A stretch of 64,000 nt of DNA from Halocynthiibacter sp049608145. GTDB lineage: Bacteria > Pseudomonadota > Alphaproteobacteria > Rhodobacterales > Rhodobacteraceae. Positions within the stretch are counted from its first letter, which is position 1; the number at the start of each line of letters is the position of its first letter. Both the position numbers and the translations under genes were made by a program. The DNA is taken from the NCBI RefSeq assembly GCF_049608145.1, contig NZ_JBMYXF010000004.1, positions 32,607 through 96,606 of the forward strand. The letters are read 5' to 3'. The notes under the pieces are model-generated. The model made no database searches and was not told the DNA's origin. It worked only from the letters and a program-made list of their open reading frames with translations. Of this stretch, positions 1-9,113 are shown piece after piece.

Positions 1-175
1 TCCTGTGACGATCTTCCTGATCAATGGTGTTAAACTTCAAGGGGTTATCTCTTGGTTTGATAATTTCTGTGTGCTGTTGCGTCGTGACGGGCAATCACAG
101 CTGGTGTTTAAAGGTGCGATTTCAACAATCATGCCGTCCCAGCCGATCAGCCTGTACGAAGGTGAAGAAGAGTAA
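1..175 (+). CDS. hfq: RNA chaperone Hfq, C-terminal part
   Basis: The 5' end lies outside the window; the reading frame begins at base 2 and ends with TAA at 173-175. The visible 57 residues start PVTIFLINGVKLQGVISWFD, which is the end of the Hfq Sm1 motif, and continue with the Sm2 region (LVFKGAISTIMPSQP, equivalent to the family's YKHAIST segment). A short acidic tail (YEGEEE) closes the protein, as in alphaproteobacterial Hfq. Hfq is a hexameric RNA chaperone that pairs small RNAs with mRNAs in the cytoplasm. hflX begins 3 bases after the stop, the conserved hfq-hflX arrangement, so the two are almost certainly co-transcribed. The functional call is safe even though the N-terminal half is missing. 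Confidence 0.93.
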   Translation, partial: PVTIFLINGVKLQGVISWFDNFCVLLRRDGQSQLVFKGAISTIMPSQPISLYEGEEE

Positions 176-178
176 CCT

Positions 179-1471
179 TTGACGATTGACCGACAGGAAC
201 AGCCCACCCGTGCCTGGGTGCTGCATCCCGATATAAAATCATCTGACCCGCGCAAAGACAGCGGCCGTCGTTCCGCTGAACATGCTTTGGGGGAAGGTGT
301 GGCTTTGACCGCGGCCTTGCCCGGTCTTGAAGTTGCTGGTCAGACAATTGTGCCTTTGCCAAAAGTGCGCCCTGGCTTTTTGTTTGGTTCCGGAAAAACC
401 AACGAGCTGGGTAATATGCTGGCCGATAATGAGGTGGAACTTGTGATTGTTGACGGGCCTCTGACGCCTGTGCAACAGCGCAACCTTGAAAAAGCCTGGA
501 GCGTCAAAATTCTGGACCGGACGGGGCTGATCCTTGAGATCTTCTCGGACCGCGCGCAAACCCGTGAAGGTGTGCTTCAGGTGGAAATGGCGGCACTGTC
601 ATATCAACGGACCCGTCTTGTTCGGGCCTGGACACACTTGGAACGCCAGCGGGGCGGGCTGGGTTTTGTTGGCGGTCCTGGGGAAACCCAGATCGAAGCG
701 GACCGTCGGGCCATTGATGATCAAATTGTGCGTCTACGTCGACAGCTGGAAAAGGTTGTAAAAACCCGGGATCTGCACAGATCTGCCCGGGCAAAAGTGC
801 CTTATCCAATTGTTGCGCTGGTTGGCTATACCAACGCCGGGAAATCGACGCTGTTCAATTATCTGACCGGCGCAAAAGTCATGGCCAAGGACATGCTGTT
901 TGCAACCCTTGATCCAACAATGCGGTCGGTGAAACTGCCATCTGGCCGCGATGTGATCCTGTCTGATACCGTTGGTTTTATTTCGGAACTTCCGACCGAA
1001 CTGGTGGCATCTTTCCGGGCGACGCTTGAAGAAGTTCTGAGCGCAGACCTAATCTTGCACGTGCGTGACATTTCCCACCCAGACACAGAAACCCAGGCCA
1101 AAGATGTGGCCGAAATTCTGTCAACGCTGGGCATTGGGGAAGACACCAAACAGATTGAAGTCTGGAACAAGCTGGATCTTGTGGATGACGCCAGCCGTGA
1201 AGCGCTCATGATCCGGGCTGAACGTTCGGACGACCATTTCGCGATTTCCGCTTTAACCGGGCAGGGCTTGGATGACCTTCTTGAGGTGGTGTCTGACAGT
1301 CTGACGGATCCAAAAACCGAAGAAACCATTGTCTTGCCATGGTCTGACGGGCGCAAACGTGCGTGGTTGTTTGAACAGGGCGTGGTGGAAGCTGAACGTC
1401 AGGAAGAAGACGGATTTCATCTGGATCTTCTTTGGACGGCACGACAGAAAAAGAGATACCGGGAACTTTAG
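179..1471 (+). CDS. hflX: ribosome-associated GTPase HflX
   Basis: This is a 430-residue protein. The family signature GGPGETQIEADRR lies near residues 165-177 and is followed by a coiled, Arg/Lys-rich linker. The GTPase motifs are G1 GYTNAGKST (from residue 216), G3 DTVGF (about 263) and G4 NKLD (about 340). HflX binds 50S subunits and splits stalled ribosomes under stress. The start used is TTG at 179, directly after the hfq stop; no closer ATG fits the family N-terminus (RAWVLHPDI from about residue 11), so a start a few codons later is possible. The gene is co-transcribed with hfq, and an inverted repeat spanning its stop codon can end transcription. Confidence 0.95.
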   Translation: MTIDRQEQPTRAWVLHPDIKSSDPRKDSGRRSAEHALGEGVALTAALPGLEVAGQTIVPLPKVRPGFLFGSGKTNELGNMLADNEVELVIVDGPLTPVQQRNLEKAWSVKILDRTGLILEIFSDRAQTREGVLQVEMAALSYQRTRLVRAWTHLERQRGGLGFVGGPGETQIEADRRAIDDQIVRLRRQLEKVVKTRDLHRSARAKVPYPIVALVGYTNAGKSTLFNYLTGAKVMAKDMLFATLDPTMRSVKLPSGRDVILSDTVGFISELPTELVASFRATLEEVLSADLILHVRDISHPDTETQAKDVAEILSTLGIGEDTKQIEVWNKLDLVDDASREALMIRAERSDDHFAISALTGQGLDDLLEVVSDSLTDPKTEETIVLPWSDGRKRAWLFEQGVVEAERQEEDGFHLDLLWTARQKKRYREL

Positions 1472-1485
1472 TTTTTCCCGGTATC
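1455..1485. terminator. stem-loop terminator at hflX end
   Basis: An 11-bp perfect stem (GATACCGGGAA at 1455-1465, TTCCCGGTATC at 1475-1485) with a 9-base loop. The hflX stop codon lies in the loop. The next gene is convergent, so the hairpin can serve both strands. Confidence 0.7.
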
Positions 1486-1494
1486 CATTTATTT

Positions 1495-4047
1495 TCATTC
1501 AGAAGAAACAATAGGTGTTAGCGTGGAGGTGCCTGCATTTGCGGCACGCGCAAGTTCCGGATCAAGGGACATAGGGATGTATTCACCCCGTCTCCACAGC
1601 TCTCCCAGATTGTCATAAAAGCGCGACAACGGATGTCCTGACTGGCCTGTGGACAGGATGAAAACGGAACTGTCCGGATCGGCAAAGTCATAGACACCGC
1701 GATAGCCTGCAGCATGAATATTGGCATAGGGATTTTCGCCTGTGCCAATCATGCGGCCCCGCATGAGGGCTTCGTCACCGCCGCTGGTGGATTGGCGAAT
1801 ATTCACGACCCAGCCCAGCATTGTGTTTTTACCCAGAACATCGTGATCCTGCCAGGCTTCGTGCTGATCGCCCCAACGCTGGCTTTCTGGTGTGCCACCG
1901 ATGTTTTCTTCGATCCAGATCAGGGATTCATCAAGCGCAGCCTGCGCCATTTCAGGGCAGGTTTCCACAGTCGATGACTGAACCACATCACACCAACGTG
2001 CGGCCCCATCGATGTCACGGAAGACGCGTTCTAAAAACAGCGGTTCAAGGCTTTTGAATTCATCCGCAAGATCCCCCAGCTCATCCCGGATCAGGCGATC
2101 TTGTAGATGGCGCATCCAAGTTGCGTATAGCAGGGGTTCAGGCAGGTGTTCGTTCATTTCCCCATTCCACACGGACAAAAGTTCCAGCGCTTTCTGGCGA
2201 CGACGTTCTGCTGTGCCTGCGGGGGCAGGTGTGCCGTTGTACCAAAGTTCCGCCCCAACAAGGGACAAAAGGGTGCGTGCGGCTGTGGAAACCTCATCAA
2301 GTTGGACATCGATGAAACTGTCACGTGTATGTACACGTCTGTTCTGCATCAGGAATTTCCAACGCTGCACCCGCTGACTGTCCCCCCAGTTGAACGTCAT
2401 ATGCCGGGGAAAGGGCGCATCGGTGATTTTGTTGTTTGTATTGCCAAGGATCCCACCGGTCGGTTCAATAAATTCGGGATTGGCGTCATAGGGCAGACGG
2501 CCCTGCCATTGATTTTCCGCAACTGCGCCCATCGCTGGAATACGCCCTTGGCCGATTTGGCGGAAAGACCGTTTGGGAAATGCTCCGAGGGTTTTCATGG
2601 CGATGCGCGTGGGTTCAGCAAACGTCAGATTGATCGATGGCGCGATATAGCTTTCGCCTGCATCAAGCGCGTCGTCGATGTTTGAAGCAGACGCCAGTTT
2701 GATAAAGGTTTCGATGGTTGTGTCGGAAGGTGACAGTGCGGTCCATGAGATCGCGGCCTGGAAACCAGGAGGGGTAATATCGCCAACATTATAGTGCCAG
2801 TTGGGAATGATAGGGCCGTTTTCGCTCCAGCGGAGGGTGATGTTGCGGGGAGAGGACCCTTTGATCAGTATTCTATCCTGACGTTCTGAAAACGCAGTGA
2901 AACCAGCTGCGGATCGATACTCATTGCTGTTGTCGGGATTGGTTTCCTCGAGGAAGATATCAAGATCATCCAATGTGCTTGCGGTAAACCCCCAAGCCAG
3001 ATGATCTGTCCGACCAGATAACACACCAGGGATACCTGGTAGAGTTGCACCAATCAGGCCCCCATCGGACAACTCCATTCTGGCAAGATACCAGACAGAG
3101 GGTGCGGAAAGATCGAAATGCGGATCATTGGCCAACAGCGTTGCACCGGAGGCCGAACGTGAAGGCGCTGCGGCAAAAACGTTTGAGGCCCCAGCGAAAG
3201 CACGGCGGGGAAAAGGAGACAGGGGCAGATCTGGCGATGAAATATGCGTGCCCAGTTCTGATCCTGCAGAACCAAAGGCGCCACGAAGTGTGGCAACGCC
3301 CTGAATTTCATCAAATACCGATGCAACTGTGGTTGGGCGTTGCAGGGCGCTTTGTTGGTCCGCATATCCAGGCAGGGCTCCGATGGCTTCTCCGGGCACA
3401 TCGGGCAAAAGATCCGCCAGCTGTTCGGGGGACAGGCGCAACGCCGCACGGGTGCGCAGAATATCCTGTTCTAGTTGTCCGGACATGCGCAGCGCCATCA
3501 GTTTAACAAGGGCGATGCTGTCGGCGGGTTGCCAGGGTTCCACTGTGCCCGGAAATAAGAAGAATTCTGGCGCACCACGACCCAGAGCTTGGGTGTTGAT
3601 GGTCTCAATCCAAGCATTCACACCCGCAGAATATGCGTTCAGAACGGTCATGGAACTGGGATCAATGGCGTCTACAGAACGCTGCGCAGCGGTATAGAGA
3701 CCAAGGCGGCGCATGATTTCATCCGTATCTGCAGTGTCAGCGCCGAACACTTCGGATAGGCGGCCTTGGGATGTGCGCCGTGCGATAACCATTTGCCAGA
3801 TCCTGTCCTGTGCATGGACAAAACCAAGGGCAAACCAAGCATCCTGATCGGTTTCAGCAAAAATATGGGGTACAGCGGCGTTGGTGCGGATGATCTCAAC
3901 AGGGCCAGTCAGCCCCGTCAGGCTGTAATCCATGTCATAATCGGGCAGGGATCGCGTTGCCAGATACCAGACCATCAGAACCGCACAGACAGCCAAGACG
4001 CAAAGGGATGCAAAAGTTCTGAACGTCCAGCGAATAAGTCGCGCCAT
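1495..4047 (-). CDS. penicillin acylase family Ntn-hydrolase, membrane-anchored
   Basis: This is an 850-residue protein of the penicillin amidase (S45) family, which hydrolyses amide bonds of beta-lactam side chains, N-acyl homoserine lactones or other acyl-amides. An uncleaved signal or membrane anchor spans about residues 7-29. The alpha-chain region (VPHIFAETDQDAWFALGFVHAQDR, residues 59-82, shown here in two parts: VPHIFAETDQDA and WFALGFVHAQDR) is typical of the family. The autocatalytic cleavage site is the GASN at 286-289, with Ser288 as the predicted new N-terminal nucleophile, followed by LLANDPHFDL. Length and motif order match the family, so the enzyme looks intact. It ends 23 bases from hflX (convergent) and is divergent from the dehydrogenase at 4158. 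Substrate is unknown; a periplasmic location is inferred from the anchor. Confidence 0.88.
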   Translation of the reverse strand: MARLIRWTFRTFASLCVLAVCAVLMVWYLATRSLPDYDMDYSLTGLTGPVEIIRTNAAVPHIFAETDQDAWFALGFVHAQDRIWQMVIARRTSQGRLSEVFGADTADTDEIMRRLGLYTAAQRSVDAIDPSSMTVLNAYSAGVNAWIETINTQALGRGAPEFFLFPGTVEPWQPADSIALVKLMALRMSGQLEQDILRTRAALRLSPEQLADLLPDVPGEAIGALPGYADQQSALQRPTTVASVFDEIQGVATLRGAFGSAGSELGTHISSPDLPLSPFPRRAFAGASNVFAAAPSRSASGATLLANDPHFDLSAPSVWYLARMELSDGGLIGATLPGIPGVLSGRTDHLAWGFTASTLDDLDIFLEETNPDNSNEYRSAAGFTAFSERQDRILIKGSSPRNITLRWSENGPIIPNWHYNVGDITPPGFQAAISWTALSPSDTTIETFIKLASASNIDDALDAGESYIAPSINLTFAEPTRIAMKTLGAFPKRSFRQIGQGRIPAMGAVAENQWQGRLPYDANPEFIEPTGGILGNTNNKITDAPFPRHMTFNWGDSQRVQRWKFLMQNRRVHTRDSFIDVQLDEVSTAARTLLSLVGAELWYNGTPAPAGTAERRRQKALELLSVWNGEMNEHLPEPLLYATWMRHLQDRLIRDELGDLADEFKSLEPLFLERVFRDIDGAARWCDVVQSSTVETCPEMAQAALDESLIWIEENIGGTPESQRWGDQHEAWQDHDVLGKNTMLGWVVNIRQSTSGGDEALMRGRMIGTGENPYANIHAAGYRGVYDFADPDSSVFILSTGQSGHPLSRFYDNLGELWRRGEYIPMSLDPELARAANAGTSTLTPIVSSE

Positions 4048-4157
4048 GTAACTGCCTTTATAACTGCATTCCGGGGGTGTCGGAATTGACCTTTTTATGT
4101 TTCCACTTCATTACGAAATGGACATGTGAAAAGCAATTCAAAGAAATGGGGAAGATC

Positions 4158-5027
4158 ATGGGTAAACTGGCATTTCTGGGGCTGGGTGTGATGGGGTATC
4201 CGATGGCGGGACACCTGGCTTCTAAGGGGTATGAGCTGTGTGTATACAACAGAACAACCACAAAAGCGCAGGCCTGGGCGGATGAACACGGTGGCAATTT
4301 TGCGCCGACTCCGCGCGAAGCTGTGGCGGGTGCTGAAATGGTTTTCTGTTGCGTTGGCAATGATGATGACCTGCGCGCTGTTTGTCTGGGCGATGACGGT
4401 GCTTTTGCTGGTATGGCAGAGGGCAGCCTGTTCATCGATCACACCACAGTGTCTGAGGTTGTGACAAAAGAGTTGCACGCAATTGCGGTACAAAGCGGCA
4501 TTGGGTTTATTGATGCGCCTGTGTCTGGTGGTCAGGCCGGAGCGGAAAACGGTGTGTTGTCCGTGATGTGTGGCGGTGCGCAGGCCGATTACGACCGTGC
4601 GGAACACGCAATTGACGCGTTTTCCAGCATCTGTCGCCGTATTGGCGAAAGTGGTGACGGGCAGAAAGCCAAAATGTGCAATCAAATCGCTATTGCAGGT
4701 TTGGTGCAGGGCCTATCCGAAGCGCTGCATTTTGCAGATAAAGCCGGGCTGGATGGGCGAGCAATTGTTGAAGTGATTAGCAAAGGCGCCGCTGGCAGTT
4801 GGCAGATGGTAAACCGTCATGAAACCATGTTGGACGATCATTTTGATCATGGGTTTGCTGTCGACTGGATGCGCAAGGATCTGGGGATCTGTCTGGATGC
4901 GGCGGATGAAAACGGTGCAAGCCTGCCGGTGACCGCGTTGGTAGACCAGTTCTATAAAGATGTGCAGAAAATGGGTGGGGGCCGCTGGGACACTTCAAGC
5001 CTGTTTAAGCGCTTGCAAAAGCTGTAA
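4158..5027 (+). CDS. NAD(P)-dependent beta-hydroxyacid dehydrogenase (3-hydroxyisobutyrate dehydrogenase family)
   Basis: The protein carries the family's N-terminal Rossmann motif GLGVMGYPMAGHLA close to its start, the substrate-binding DAPVSGGQAGAENG segment, and the catalytic-lysine region GDGQKAKMCNQ. The all-alpha C-terminal dimerisation domain contains MRKDLGICLD. Family members oxidise 3-hydroxyisobutyrate, tartronate semialdehyde, glyoxylate-derived or similar hydroxyacids, so the exact substrate is not assignable. The start is placed at ATG 4158 because the Rossmann motif follows immediately and GGGGAAG lies just upstream; ATG at 4146 is an alternative adding four residues. The gene is divergent from the acylase and ends in a strong terminator. 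About 289 residues is normal for the family. Confidence 0.88.
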   Translation: MGKLAFLGLGVMGYPMAGHLASKGYELCVYNRTTTKAQAWADEHGGNFAPTPREAVAGAEMVFCCVGNDDDLRAVCLGDDGAFAGMAEGSLFIDHTTVSEVVTKELHAIAVQSGIGFIDAPVSGGQAGAENGVLSVMCGGAQADYDRAEHAIDAFSSICRRIGESGDGQKAKMCNQIAIAGLVQGLSEALHFADKAGLDGRAIVEVISKGAAGSWQMVNRHETMLDDHFDHGFAVDWMRKDLGICLDAADENGASLPVTALVDQFYKDVQKMGGGRWDTSSLFKRLQKL

Positions 5028-5032
5028 AATAA

Positions 5033-5060
5033 AAAAGCCGCCTGAAACAAGGCGGCTTTT
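5033..5060. terminator. bidirectional rho-independent terminator
   Basis: Perfect stem AAAAGCCGCC / GGCGGCTTTT with an 8-base loop. A run of A precedes it and a run of T follows it, so it can stop transcription from both the dehydrogenase and the convergent SYLF gene. Confidence 0.9.
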
Positions 5061-5080
5061 CATTCAGGACTGTTCCGGAT

Positions 5081-5650
5081 CTATGGAATGATGCGGGTAT
5101 ATTTTGTGCCTTCTAGGGTTGCACCAATGTGCAGACCAGCCTGGCCGAAGATCGCAGCGATAACCGGAGACAGCGCAGTCGTTGTATCGGCGGAAACATC
5201 TCCGCCCTGATCGGATACGGCATATTCCAAATCAGCCCCCGCAGCCCAGCCATGGCTATTGCGGAAATCATAAAGCGCCTCATTGGTCATGAAGAACAGG
5301 ACATGGGCGAATTGTTTCGCGCCGATCTGCAGACCAAAGCTGCCGGATGCCGCGGAATAGTAATCCACAGTGCCGCCATCAATCTGCAACGCCCCGCGGC
5401 CAAAAGACCCGCCAATGCCAAACCCGGCTTCGGTGATCAGGGGCATGACCAGCATGCCAACAGATTTCCGGGCAAGATCGCGGGTTCCGGGAAATTGGGA
5501 ATACATATGTTGTACAGTCTGGGATACACGGGCATCAATGCGACTGGATCCGTTTGAACCAACGCCATTGCCACAGGCCGCCGTTGTTGCCAGTGCGCCG
5601 GTTCCAAGAATAAATCCACGCCGGGAAGTCAGTGTTTTAAGAGTGCTCAT
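5081..5650 (-). CDS. SYLF (Ysc84-type) domain lipoprotein, Tat-like signal
   Basis: The start at 5650 (MSTLKTLTSRRGF) is chosen because GAGGCGGA lies just upstream; a longer frame to 5686 has no good ribosome site. The signal contains SRRGF followed by a hydrophobic stretch and ends in TAAC, suggesting a Tat-exported lipoprotein. The mature part has the SYLF/Ysc84 features: ARKSVGMLVMP, the glycine-rich GFGIGGSFGRGAL, a YYS-ASGSFGLQIGA segment and a final GATLEGTKYTRI. SYLF domains bind phosphoinositides in eukaryotes; the bacterial periplasmic proteins have no settled function. It is monocistronic, convergent with the dehydrogenase. Confidence 0.82.
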   Translation of the reverse strand: MSTLKTLTSRRGFILGTGALATTAACGNGVGSNGSSRIDARVSQTVQHMYSQFPGTRDLARKSVGMLVMPLITEAGFGIGGSFGRGALQIDGGTVDYYSAASGSFGLQIGAKQFAHVLFFMTNEALYDFRNSHGWAAGADLEYAVSDQGGDVSADTTTALSPVIAAIFGQAGLHIGATLEGTKYTRIIP

Positions 5651-5772
5651 TTTGTTCCGCCTCTGAATTGCTGTGGGTGTTTTCACCCTTAAAACGCAGG
5701 CTAAATGAAAAAAACTGACCTGTCACGGTGATTTGCGTTTTTGGAGCTGAAATGGCGGATCCCTGCATAAAA

Positions 5773-5806
5773 AAAGCCCCGCGACCAGTTCTGGAGGCGG
5801 GGCTTT
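5773..5806 (-). terminator. rho-independent terminator of the symporter operon
   Basis: Stem AAAGCCCCGC / GCGGGGCTTT with a 14-base loop, followed by a T-rich run on the minus strand. It lies 18 bases past the symporter stop. Confidence 0.85.
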
Positions 5807-5823
5807 GGTCGATGTGTCAGAAA

Positions 5824-7326
5824 TCAGTCGCGGTAGCTTTTGATTTCACCACTGTCCAGTTTTGCCTGATATTTCTGCATTTCTTTCTTCACGATAGGTG
5901 CGAGGAAATACAGACCCAAGATGTTTGGCACACAGATCAAGAAGACCAGCGCATCAGAGATATCGAGGATCGGACCAAGCTGAACCATGCAGCCCAAAGC
6001 GACGAATACACAGAAGATGACTTTGTAAACCATCTGGCTGCTTGCGCCTTCGCCAAACAGGTATGTCCAGCCCTTCAGGCCGTAGTAGGACCAAGAGATC
6101 ATGGTTGAAAAAGCGAACAGCAGGGCTGCGATCGCAAGCGGCGTTGGGAACCATGAGAACTGGCGTTCAAACGCTGCAGATGTCATTGCAACACCGGTTG
6201 CGTCGCCCGCAAAGTTTGGATCCATCACTTGGCTTGTACCAATCACCAAAGCAGTGATCGTACAGATCACGATGGTATCGATGAAGGGTTCCAGCAGGGA
6301 AACATAACCTTCGGTCACGGGTTCAGATGTTTTCACAGCAGAGTGGGCGATAGAAGCGGAACCGATGCCGGCCTCGTTTGAGAAAACAGCACGTTGGAAA
6401 CCAATGATCAAAGCACCAAGCGCACCCCCGGCGACGCCTTCACCTGTGAAGGCACCCGTGAAGATGTTTGAAATCGCCTGTGGCAGGGCTGTGAAGTTCA
6501 TCAGGATCACAATGATTGCAAAGGCACAGTAAAAGACTGCCATGAACGGCACGACTTTTTCTGTAACGCGTGCGATGGATTTGATGCCGCCGATGATCAC
6601 AGCGAAAACAACCGCAGCCAGGATCAGACCTACAAGCCAGCCCATGCCATCAAGTGCGCCGTTCGCAACAGTATTCAGCTGAACATATGCTTGGTTTGAT
6701 TGGAACATATTGCCAATGCCAAGCGCGCCGATACAGATACCAACCGCATAGAAGATGCCCATGAAACGGCCAAAACCAGCCATGCCAAGTTCAGAAAAGC
6801 CCTTATCAAGGTAGTACATTGGACCACCGGATACGGAACCATCTTCGTTCTCAAGGCGGTATTTCACACCCAAAGTACATTCAACGAACTTCGTTGACAT
6901 GCCCAGAAGACCTGCAACGATCAGCCAAAAGGTTGCACCAGCACCACCAACGGTCACCGCAACCGCAACACCGCCGATGTTACCAATGCCTACGGTGCCA
7001 GAAACGGCCGTCGCTAGTGCCTGAAAGTGGCTGACTTCGCCGGATGAATTCGGATCGGCATAATCGCCACGTACAAGTTTGATCGCATGACCAAAGCCGC
7101 GCAGATTGATAAAGCCCATGTAGACGGTGAAAAACACCGCACCGATCACAAGCCAAAGCACAACGATCGGCAGCTCTGCACCGAACAGAGGGATTTTGAC
7201 AAACACCACGGACCCGATAAAGGAGGCCAGCGGTTTTGTGATTTCGTTAATGGTTTCGTCAATTCCGGCGCTGACAGGGAGTGTAAATAGTATAAGTGCC
7301 ACAAGGGACAGCAGAACGCGTTTCAT
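5824..7326 (-). CDS. sodium:alanine/glycine symporter (AGCS family)
   Basis: This 500-residue integral membrane protein couples Na+ entry to uptake of alanine, glycine or a related small amino acid across the inner membrane. Family motifs include GNIGGVAVAVTVGGAGATFW, GMSTKFVECTLGVKYR, and NEAGIGSASIAHSA near the middle. About ten or eleven hydrophobic segments are visible, starting with a signal-like first helix (VLLSLVALILFTLPVSAG). The start at 7326 follows GAAAGGACATA. The universal stress protein gene ends 23 bases upstream on the same strand, so the two are probably an operon read from 7783. A terminator follows. Substrate specificity within alanine/glycine is not resolved. Confidence 0.93.
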   Translation of the reverse strand: MKRVLLSLVALILFTLPVSAGIDETINEITKPLASFIGSVVFVKIPLFGAELPIVVLWLVIGAVFFTVYMGFINLRGFGHAIKLVRGDYADPNSSGEVSHFQALATAVSGTVGIGNIGGVAVAVTVGGAGATFWLIVAGLLGMSTKFVECTLGVKYRLENEDGSVSGGPMYYLDKGFSELGMAGFGRFMGIFYAVGICIGALGIGNMFQSNQAYVQLNTVANGALDGMGWLVGLILAAVVFAVIIGGIKSIARVTEKVVPFMAVFYCAFAIIVILMNFTALPQAISNIFTGAFTGEGVAGGALGALIIGFQRAVFSNEAGIGSASIAHSAVKTSEPVTEGYVSLLEPFIDTIVICTITALVIGTSQVMDPNFAGDATGVAMTSAAFERQFSWFPTPLAIAALLFAFSTMISWSYYGLKGWTYLFGEGASSQMVYKVIFCVFVALGCMVQLGPILDISDALVFLICVPNILGLYFLAPIVKKEMQKYQAKLDSGEIKSYRD

Positions 7327-7348
7327 ATTATGTCCTTTCTACCTTGCC

Positions 7349-7783
7349 TTACGGCACAACAACGACGGGAACGGGTGAGGTCTGGATCAGATTGCCTGCA
7401 ACTGAGCCAAAGATCAGCGACTTGATCCCACTTTCGCCCCGACGCCCGATCACGATCTGTGCAACATCATGTTCTTTTGCCAGACGGATCAGCGTTTCTG
7501 CGGGTGGGCCGTGCTGAACGATGGTTTCAACTTCGACGCCAGCCTCACGCAAGCGATCTGCACCCGGGTTCACAACCAGAGATGTGGCTTTTTCAATTTC
7601 CAGCTCGCGGCGTTTATGACGTTCGGCGTTCTCTTCTGGCGTATTAAATGAATAGGCTGACCATTCGATCACATAAGCCAGCAGGATCTTAGATCCGCCA
7701 AGCTTTGCCCGGGCAATGGCATGGGCGGTTGCGCGGTGACTTCCGTCACTCCCGTCCACGGCCAGTAAAACTGTATTTGACAT
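7349..7783 (-). CDS. universal stress protein UspA family
   Basis: A 144-residue single-domain Usp. It begins NTVLLAVDGSDGSHRA and carries the ATP-binding signature G-2x-G-9x-G-(S/T) in GRRGESGIKSLIFGSVAGN, followed by the family's final VPVVVVP strand. Such proteins bind ATP and often regulate a partner; here the partner is probably the downstream symporter, given the 22-base spacing and shared strand. This pairing of a nucleotide-binding Usp with a secondary transporter recurs in bacteria. The inference that it tunes transport is contextual only. Confidence 0.92.
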   Translation of the reverse strand: MSNTVLLAVDGSDGSHRATAHAIARAKLGGSKILLAYVIEWSAYSFNTPEENAERHKRRELEIEKATSLVVNPGADRLREAGVEVETIVQHGPPAETLIRLAKEHDVAQIVIGRRGESGIKSLIFGSVAGNLIQTSPVPVVVVP

Positions 7784-7926
7784 TATTTTCCCTCGTTATG
7801 TTGATACGACATGTTCGCCTGACGATCTCTGCCGTCACTGTGTGCGAAAATGTCTCAGATGGGTTCAGCCTGATTGACCAAAGGGAAGGGCGGTATAACC
7901 AGTTTGACGCAAAATCCAAAAAAAAT

Positions 7927-7951
7927 GGACCGATCCTGTCGGATACGGTCC
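7927..7951 (-). terminator. terminator downstream of hemB
   Basis: Hairpin GGACCGATCC / GGATaCGGTCC with a TGTC loop and a one-base bulge. On the minus strand it is followed by a run of eight T. The rest of 7784-7984 shows no gene. Confidence 0.8.
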
Positions 7952-7984
7952 TTTTTCATGGCGTTTTTGTGTCTTTAGGGGAAA

Positions 7985-8989
7985 TCAGCCCTGAAGCAGC
8001 TTTGCGACCTCGGGTGCGAAATAGGTCAGCACACCATCACATCCGGCCCGTTTAAAGCCCATCAGGCTTTCCATCATCACCTTTTCACCATCGACCCAGC
8101 CGTTTTGTGCGGCGGCTTTGATCATCGCGTATTCACCGGACACCTGGTAGGCAAATACAGGCACGCCAAATTCGGATTTCGCCCGGTGGCAGATATCCAG
8201 ATAAGGCATGCCGGGTTTGACCATGATCATATCCGCCCCTTCAGACAGGTCCCGCGCAACAAGGCGCATGGCCTCGTCCGAATTGGCTGGATCCATTTGA
8301 TAGGTTTTCTTATCCCCCTTCAGCGCACCAGAGGCACCAACAGCATCCCGGAAGGGCCCGTAAAATGCAGATGCATATTTTGCAGTATAGCTAAGAATCG
8401 ACACATTCTGATGCCCTTCAGTTTCCAGCGCATTGCGCATCGCACCAATACGACCATCCATCATATCAGACGGGCCAAGGATATCGGCACCGGCTTCGGC
8501 TTGGGCGATTGCCATTTTTACAAGGGCTTCAACTGTTTGATCATTCACAATTTTTCCATCAACAACATAACCGTCATGACCGTTGATGTTATAAGGGTCC
8601 AGCGCGATATCCGTCATGATCATCATCTCAGGCACCGCGTCTTTGATCGCGCGAATAGCTTGGTTTGACAGGTTGTCCGGATTCCAAGCTTCGGCACAAT
8701 CTTCGGTTTTTAAGGAAGGATCCGTGTAAGGGAAAATGCAAATCGCCGGTATCCCCAGGTTAAACGCATCTTTTGCAGCCTGAACCAGCAAATCGATCGA
8801 TAGGCGTTCGACACCCGGCATCGAAACAATTGCATCACGTTGATTTTTTCCCGCAGTCACAAAGACAGGCCAGATGAGATCATCCGGCGTTAATGTGTTC
8901 TCACGTACCATGCGGCGCAATGCATCTGAACTGCGCAATCTACGCGGACGTGACAGCGGAAAGGATGGGGTGATTTTGGTGGAAGACAT
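7985..8989 (-). CDS. hemB: delta-aminolevulinic acid dehydratase (porphobilinogen synthase)
   Basis: The enzyme condenses two 5-aminolevulinate molecules to porphobilinogen for heme, cobalamin and possibly bacteriochlorophyll synthesis. The two active-site lysines are visible in SYTAKYASAFYGPFRDA and MVKPGMPYLD. In the metal-binding loop the zinc cysteines of the enterobacterial enzyme are absent: the segment reads DIALDPYNINGHDGYV, with Asp residues, the form expected for Mg2+-dependent ALADs of alphaproteobacteria and plants. The start is placed at 8989 (MSSTKITPSF) because GAGG lies 6-7 bases upstream; in-frame upstream codons extend to 9097 but have no homology to the family. About 334 residues is normal. 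Confidence 0.95.
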   Translation of the reverse strand: MSSTKITPSFPLSRPRRLRSSDALRRMVRENTLTPDDLIWPVFVTAGKNQRDAIVSMPGVERLSIDLLVQAAKDAFNLGIPAICIFPYTDPSLKTEDCAEAWNPDNLSNQAIRAIKDAVPEMMIMTDIALDPYNINGHDGYVVDGKIVNDQTVEALVKMAIAQAEAGADILGPSDMMDGRIGAMRNALETEGHQNVSILSYTAKYASAFYGPFRDAVGASGALKGDKKTYQMDPANSDEAMRLVARDLSEGADMIMVKPGMPYLDICHRAKSEFGVPVFAYQVSGEYAMIKAAAQNGWVDGEKVMMESLMGFKRAGCDGVLTYFAPEVAKLLQG

Positions 8990-9113
8990 CGTGAACCTCA
9001 TTTCAATCATGATAGGGTTCGCATGGATTGCACCCGGGCTCAAGCTGGCATATGTCAGATAGGGCAACTTCCATGTTTGCAAACGAACATGTTTCACCAG
9101 GTAAGGGGTCCTT